Below, one piece after another: positions 4,819-8,794 of a stretch of 8,794 nucleotides of DNA. The position numbers were made by a program, and so were the translations under genes. Source of the DNA: JAICWP01 sp035278025 (lineage in GTDB: Bacteria > Acidobacteriota > Terriglobia > Terriglobales > Acidobacteriaceae). The notes under the pieces are model-generated. The model did no database searches. It was not told where the DNA came from and saw only the letters and a list, made by a program, of their open reading frames with translations. The stretch is taken from assembly GCA_035278025.1 (NCBI GenBank), contig DATEJK010000021.1:1-8794 (forward strand), read 5' to 3'. Positions within the stretch are counted from its first letter, which is position 1. Each line of letters starts with the position of its first letter.

Positions 4819-6795
4819 TCATTTGGCGGGTGCAACTTCCACTCGCCGGTTCAGCGCCCGGCCGTTGGCGGTGGCGTTGTCAGCAACCGGTCTGGTGGCG
4901 CCGAAACCCTGGGGAGCCAGGCGGCCGGCATCCACGCTGTGCGCCTTCAACCATGAAATCACCGAGCCGGCGCGATTCTCCGAAAGCGTCTGGTTATGTG
5001 CCGCGTTTCCCTGGTTGTCGGTGTGCCCGGCGATGACCCAGCGCGAACCGGGATGATTGTTGAGCAAGCCCAGCACGGCGTTGAGCGCAGGCATGCTGTC
5101 CGGCCTGAGCTTGGCGGAGTCGGTATCGAAATGTATCCCATAGACGGTAGCGGAACCCGTCTGCTGGATGGCGCGCTCCAGGTCGGCGGTGCCCTCCTGG
5201 TGGCGGTGCAGCTGGATTTCGGCATTTCCGGTCTGGCCTGAAACCAGGTCCACGGGAACGGAATTCTCGTCATAGCCGGGGGCGGCCGCGGTGGCGACCA
5301 CCAATCCCGCGGGCAATCCGTTTAACTGGCATTTTCCTTGTTGATCGGTAGCGGCCGACCCCAGGCCAGCGCTCACGGTGGCGCCGGAAATAGGTGTGTG
5401 CTTGTCCGCATCGGTTACGGTGGCGGCCAGTGAAACCTGATACTTGAATTGGTGCGGGTTCACCAGAATGCGAACGAAATCAATCGCATATCCATCCGGC
5501 ACCTGAGTCGTGGGGTCGTCGAACAGCAGCTTCACCGTGCCCGATTTCAGCAAGGGCCAGTATTCCGGCAGCAGCCTCAGAGTCAATAGCTTGCCGATGG
5601 GACCAGTCTGGTCGAGGGCATTGATGGCGTACTCGAAGCTGGGAATCCGGGTGCCATTCAAGCTGACCTGAAAGTGCGAGTGCATGGGCATAGGCTGAAA
5701 ATCGTCCACGAACATTTGCACGACCACGGCATCAATTTTGGCAGGCAATGCGTCTACCTTGAGTACGATGGGCGCGGGCATGGTCAACTGGCGCATGCGT
5801 TTACAGCCTGCCTCCAGGCTGGCGGTGGTTGCTGCTGGCACGGGCCCTTTAGCCGCCAACTGCTTTTCAATGGCGCAATCTCCCAGCGCGCCACTATAGC
5901 CATCTCCCCCACTGGCGGTTACGGCGGTACCTATCATGATGCGGTCCGTCCCGTCGGGAGCGCCCTCGGGAATGTTGTTGACATCGGGCCATCGGTGGGG
6001 CGGCGTTGACTTACCGGAAAAAGGATCGAAACCTTGCGGCCAGCCGAAACCGAGGTTGTTGATGTCGCCGGTGCGTACCACCAGGTCCGCTTCCGGGCCG
6101 TTTTGCGTCCGCTCATACTTCAGGCCCCAATCGTGCGCTCTGTCTCCCGTGGCAGAAACCGGCACCAAGGGCGCGGCAACCGGAGGGGCAGATAAAGATG
6201 ACCGTGGCGGCGGCGCTGGCACGAGCTTCCCATCCTTCAGCATCCATCCATACGGCGCCGCCGGCTTGCTGGAACGGGGGGCAGCCGTATGGGAAGGCTT
6301 GGAAGGGCTTCCCGAGGCTGCGCCTGCCGCCCCTTTCAGACTGGCAACACTGGATGACGCTTCAATCTCGGCGGCTTTCTGCTTGACGCGATGCACCACG
6401 TAAATGACGGCCATGGTAGTTGCAATTGCGAATAAGAGCACAATCACGATCCCTGCAATGACCACTTTGGGAAGCCACGACACCGATTTGGCGGGTGCAG
6501 GGACGGCTTGGGCTGCCGGTTGAGTCCCCCCGCCGGAGGCCGGACCACCGGCCACCGAGTGCTTTGGCTGGTCCACGTCCGTCCGCGTCGCAACCGCTGG
6601 GGTCGCTGAAGCCTCAGAGGGAGCGCCACAGCCGGTGCAAAATTTCGCACCCGTGGCGATGGCTGAGCCGCACTTCGTGCAGAAACGGCGCGGGCCGACC
6701 GCTTCACGCTTGGCGCTGCTCCGCGCACCGCATTCCGTGCAAAACGCAGTTCCTTCCCCGAGTGTGGCCCCACAATGTTCGCAAATCGTGCCCAT
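4819..6795 (-). CDS. Double zinc ribbon - membrane helix - OmpA-like domain protein
   Basis: The 658-residue protein starts with two zinc ribbons, each CxxC-x10-CxxC (Cys5/8/19/22 and Cys39/42/53/56). A Pro/Ala/Gly linker and one membrane helix (about 108-134, VVIAGIVIVLLFAIATTMAV) follow. Another low-complexity linker leads to a large domain (about 218-450) with RTGDINNLGFGWPQGFDPFS and, near its end, DDPTTQVPDGYAIDFVRILV; I do not know its function. A carboxypeptidase-regulatory-like beta domain spans 452-529. An OmpA-like peptidoglycan-binding domain spans about 547-656, with IHFDTDSAKL, GHTDN, LSENRA and NRRVEV. Asp593 and Arg608 sit 15 apart, as do the peptidoglycan-contacting pair in known OmpA domains. 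The expected topology is ribbons in the cytoplasm and the C-terminus on the cell wall. ATG 6795 is chosen because GGAGG precedes it by 5 nt; a TTG 18 bp upstream is less likely. It is probably co-transcribed with the VWD gene 28 bp upstream. Confidence 0.9.
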   Translation of the reverse strand: MGTICEHCGATLGEGTAFCTECGARSSAKREAVGPRRFCTKCGSAIATGAKFCTGCGAPSEASATPAVATRTDVDQPKHSVAGGPASGGGTQPAAQAVPAPAKSVSWLPKVVIAGIVIVLLFAIATTMAVIYVVHRVKQKAAEIEASSSVASLKGAAGAASGSPSKPSHTAAPRSSKPAAPYGWMLKDGKLVPAPPPRSSLSAPPVAAPLVPVSATGDRAHDWGLKYERTQNGPEADLVVRTGDINNLGFGWPQGFDPFSGKSTPPHRWPDVNNIPEGAPDGTDRIMIGTAVTASGGDGYSGALGDCAIEKQLAAKGPVPAATTASLEAGCKRMRQLTMPAPIVLKVDALPAKIDAVVVQMFVDDFQPMPMHSHFQVSLNGTRIPSFEYAINALDQTGPIGKLLTLRLLPEYWPLLKSGTVKLLFDDPTTQVPDGYAIDFVRILVNPHQFKYQVSLAATVTDADKHTPISGATVSAGLGSAATDQQGKCQLNGLPAGLVVATAAAPGYDENSVPVDLVSGQTGNAEIQLHRHQEGTADLERAIQQTGSATVYGIHFDTDSAKLRPDSMPALNAVLGLLNNHPGSRWVIAGHTDNQGNAAHNQTLSENRAGSVISWLKAHSVDAGRLAPQGFGATRPVADNATANGRALNRRVEVAPAK

Positions 6796-6805
6796 CAAGT
6801 CCTCC
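6796..6805 (-). promoter_or_regulatory. Shine-Dalgarno of the zinc-ribbon/OmpA gene
   Basis: GGAGG (6805-6801) with spacer ACTTG lies in the 28-bp gap after the VWD gene. It fixes the start at ATG 6795 rather than at the upstream TTG 6813, whose codons would contain this site. Confidence 0.75.
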
Positions 6806-6823
6806 GACGACAAGCTTTCCCGA

Positions 6824-8794
6824 TCAGTGGCGTTGCGGCTGCCCTGGCGCGGCGCTGAAACTGTAATCGCCCACGTATCTGTTGGAACGAACCTGGATCG
6901 TGTATTTTCCGCCGGCGGCCAACGTCCAGTCGCCGTGAGTGAAATTCAAATCCCAAAAAAGATGATCACTTGTATCGCCAGGCATGGTTGCCCTGATATC
7001 GAGCTTGGGACAAGATCCGCCGCACTTGCCCTCAATGTGTACCGTGGTTCCGGAACTTGCGGTGAAGTCATAGAACTGCTGCTCGCCCGCAGCAGTGACG
7101 TGGCCGGCCCCGCGAGCAGGAACGCCCGGACCAACGGTGAAAGGCAGGCGCACCGAAAAATGGTGGTCGGGAGGAACTGGGTGTATCCAGAAGCTGTAGC
7201 GGGAGGAAATGTTGGACTTATCCGTGAAAGCAATTAAGCGATAGGTGCCGGTTGCGGGCAGCACCACGCGCCCGATATCGGCGTAGCAGTTGCCGATCAC
7301 GCCTCCGAGAAGTTTATCGTCTGGGGCGCGCAGGTCAAAACTGGGTTGAGCGCCTTCACACGGGCCAAGCGCCACGTAGATCACTTCGCCCGCCTGGCCG
7401 GAAAAGGAGTAGGACTGCTTCTGTCCCAAATCCTTGATAGTGCCTGCCCCCCGGCCCGGGTGATCGGGCGAGACCATGTCGCCAACTTTGATCGAATATC
7501 GATCGAAGGATGCCGGGCGCAGGGTAAAGCTGTAGCGGGCCGCGGCTCCGTTGGCGCTTGCGATGAGGCGATAGGCGCCGCCCTTGGGCAAGTTAACCGG
7601 GCCGAAGTCTCCGCAGCCGATGCGGCCGCCTATAATTCTTTCGTCGCTGGCACGGACCTCAAAACTAGGCGCCACACCCGAGCACGGACCCGCGCTCACA
7701 TAAATATCGCTCGGCGCCGTCAGAGAGAACGAGTAAACCTGCTTTTCTCCGGCATGAGTAATGACGCCAGCGCCGCGCGCCGGATGATCGGGCGAAACCG
7801 TGTCGCCCATCTTAATGGCAAACTGGTCAGGCGCGGGTGAAGAAGAGGCGGACGTAGCGCTGGCCGCGGTCGTCCCACCCCCGCCAAAGGCGCCTGGTCT
7901 GTTCTCAGGGATCCCGACCGAGGCCACAGCGAAGGCCGGCATGCCGGTAATGGCAACATCGAAAATGCAGTTGTCCAGCGTGGGCTGGCGGCGCACGCCC
8001 ACAGCCCGGCAGATGGCCTCGGCCTTGGAGCGCACGGCCGAGGAGAACGGGGACTTGCCCGCATCTTCATGGGGAAAGCTCAGATCGGTAAATTTGGCTG
8101 TGCTTTCGCCGGGCCAGTAGTGAAACAGCGACTCGGAGGGCTTGATGCGCCAGCTGTTGCCGACCTGCTTGTAGAGTCTGTCCACAAAATCGGAGTCGAG
8201 ACGGCCGATCATGGTCCCATCCCGGCCGACGAGGTTGTGTCCTGAGCCGTCACCCGTGCCCAGCAGCCCCGATAGTTTCGGCGTTTCCGCCGCACTGGGG
8301 AGAAAAGTGTAATTCAGGAAGTCGCCGACTTGGGTGACTGTGAGGCTGCCGCCTGAGCGCCAGCGGATATTGACGGTTCCGCCATGGCGTTGCAGCAAAC
8401 CGCCATGCGGCAGCCGTTTCTCAACATCCAGTTCCCCCACCGGCGCGCCGTTCACGACCAGGAATGCTGGCTCGCGGGCGTAGACTCCCACCTGGTCGCC
8501 ATCCACCTTTGCCGCGATCGCGGTGTTGACTGCAACCAAATCTCCCCACGGCTGTTGCCGGGCCTGAATCACGTACTTGCTATCGGGCGACGTGGCAACC
8601 AGGAACTCTCCCGCCACCTGGAAATCGAAGTGCAACCCCGTGATCGTGTCCAGATGCGGTTCTCCGTGACCCCCGCCCGGACCGTTGCCACCCGGACCAT
8701 TGCCCCCTGGACCGTTGCCACCCGGACCGTTGCCACCGGGACCATTGCCGCCTGGACCGTTGCCGCCAGGACCATTGCCGCCTGGACCGTTGCC
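6824..8794 (-). CDS. VWD-domain protein with GNGPG repeats and three PPC-like domains (5' end outside window)
   Basis: The frame is open to the right edge, so the N-terminus and any signal peptide are missing; 656 residues are visible. They begin with GNGPG pentapeptides (1-40), then a von Willebrand factor type D-like domain. This opens with GEPHLDTITGLHFDFQVAGE (44-63), continues through IQARQQPW, and ends in the glycine/Asp-rich LSGLLGTGDGSGHN (174-187). A following segment has SLFHYWPGESTAKF (222-235) and a pair of Cys (262, 276) in a region seen after VWD domains in bacterial proteins. A Gly/Thr/Ser linker (303-322) leads to three repeated beta-sandwich units of the PPC-like kind (323-428, 430-540, 542-650), each with two Cys likely to form a disulfide. 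All of this points to a secreted or surface protein for adhesion or matrix binding; no catalytic motif is visible. An apparent start at 8635 is an internal TTG inside the VWD domain and is not real. Confidence 0.85.
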   Translation of the reverse strand, partial: GNGPGGNGPGGNGPGGNGPGGNGPGGNGPGGNGPGGNGPGGGHGEPHLDTITGLHFDFQVAGEFLVATSPDSKYVIQARQQPWGDLVAVNTAIAAKVDGDQVGVYAREPAFLVVNGAPVGELDVEKRLPHGGLLQRHGGTVNIRWRSGGSLTVTQVGDFLNYTFLPSAAETPKLSGLLGTGDGSGHNLVGRDGTMIGRLDSDFVDRLYKQVGNSWRIKPSESLFHYWPGESTAKFTDLSFPHEDAGKSPFSSAVRSKAEAICRAVGVRRQPTLDNCIFDVAITGMPAFAVASVGIPENRPGAFGGGGTTAASATSASSSPAPDQFAIKMGDTVSPDHPARGAGVITHAGEKQVYSFSLTAPSDIYVSAGPCSGVAPSFEVRASDERIIGGRIGCGDFGPVNLPKGGAYRLIASANGAAARYSFTLRPASFDRYSIKVGDMVSPDHPGRGAGTIKDLGQKQSYSFSGQAGEVIYVALGPCEGAQPSFDLRAPDDKLLGGVIGNCYADIGRVVLPATGTYRLIAFTDKSNISSRYSFWIHPVPPDHHFSVRLPFTVGPGVPARGAGHVTAAGEQQFYDFTASSGTTVHIEGKCGGSCPKLDIRATMPGDTSDHLFWDLNFTHGDWTLAAGGKYTIQVRSNRYVGDYSFSAAPGQPQRH
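6845..7828 (-). repeat. Three tandem PPC-like domain repeats within the VWD protein
   Basis: Units run 7828-7511, 7507-7175 and 7171-6845. Shared marks are VSPDHPARGAG-like openings (weaker in unit 3), a YSFS or YDF strand, a Cys in GPC or GKC, and YRLIA or YTIQV near the end. Units 1 and 2 are also close in DNA: the stretches around 7459-7486 and 7783-7810 differ at only a few bases. This indicates a relatively recent duplication; unit 3 is more diverged. Confidence 0.75.
8679..8794 (-). repeat. 15-bp tandem repeat encoding GNGPG
   Basis: Seven full 15-bp units and an 11-bp partial one reach the window edge, with plus-strand unit starts at 8679, 8694, 8709, 8724, 8739, 8754, 8769 and 8784. 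Units begin GGACC(G/A)TTGCC and differ mainly at third codon positions, so the pentapeptide is kept while the DNA drifts. The array is in frame with the VWD gene and probably continues beyond 8794. Confidence 0.93.

Noticed and set aside
4507..4956. Plus-strand open frame of 149 codons
   Set aside because: It runs into the OmpA domain on the opposite strand and shows no conserved pattern.
8569..8775. Minus-strand open frame rich in Val, Ala, Thr and Met over the 15-bp repeats
   Set aside because: It is the repeat array read in the wrong frame. The frame giving GNGPG runs directly into the VWD domain.
8679..8794. CRISPR array
   Set aside because: Units are 15 bp, directly adjacent with no spacers, and encode an in-frame pentapeptide.

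Overview
The window looks like GC-rich chromosomal DNA from a hopanoid-producing, diderm bacterium. A member of the Acidobacteriota is my best guess. It rests on protein style, the hpnB-type gene, an OmpA-like peptidoglycan-binding domain and several secreted proteins. It is an inference and no rRNA marker is present. No tRNA, rRNA, insertion sequence, phage gene or CRISPR array is visible.

Layout, left to right. Positions 1-2248 hold three genes on the minus strand that read as one probable transcription unit, in the order ECF sigma factor (1697-2248), triple-VOC-domain protein (373-1704) and an HpnB-like glycosyltransferase (1-348, cut by the window edge). The sigma and VOC genes overlap by 8 bp with a strong Shine-Dalgarno inside the sigma gene, so they are probably translationally coupled. 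The first 60 or so residues of the VOC protein look like an extra module joined to an ordinary VOC protein. A good internal ribosome binding site sits exactly at the junction.

A 208-bp divergent region follows, with a possible ECF-type promoter for the sigma gene. Next is a plus-strand gene for a NIF3-family protein with an N-terminal signal peptide (2457-3335). It meets, with no gap, a convergent minus-strand gene for a secreted M48 metalloprotease (3336-4349). Upstream of the protease is a 469-bp stretch without a convincing gene (4350-4818). It can be drawn as a compact three-helix RNA on the minus strand.

Positions 4819-8794 hold two minus-strand genes separated by 28 bp and probably co-transcribed. 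The upstream one, running off the right edge, is a secreted-type protein with GNGPG pentapeptide repeats, a von Willebrand factor D-like domain and three PPC-like beta-sandwich repeats. The downstream one has two cytoplasmic-type zinc ribbons, one membrane helix, a large uncharacterised domain, a carboxypeptidase-regulatory-like domain and a C-terminal OmpA-like peptidoglycan-binding domain. Together they suggest an envelope or surface system in which an inner-membrane protein spans from cytoplasm to cell wall and is made with a large extracellular or periplasmic partner. This pair and the sigma/VOC pair are the most interesting parts of the window.
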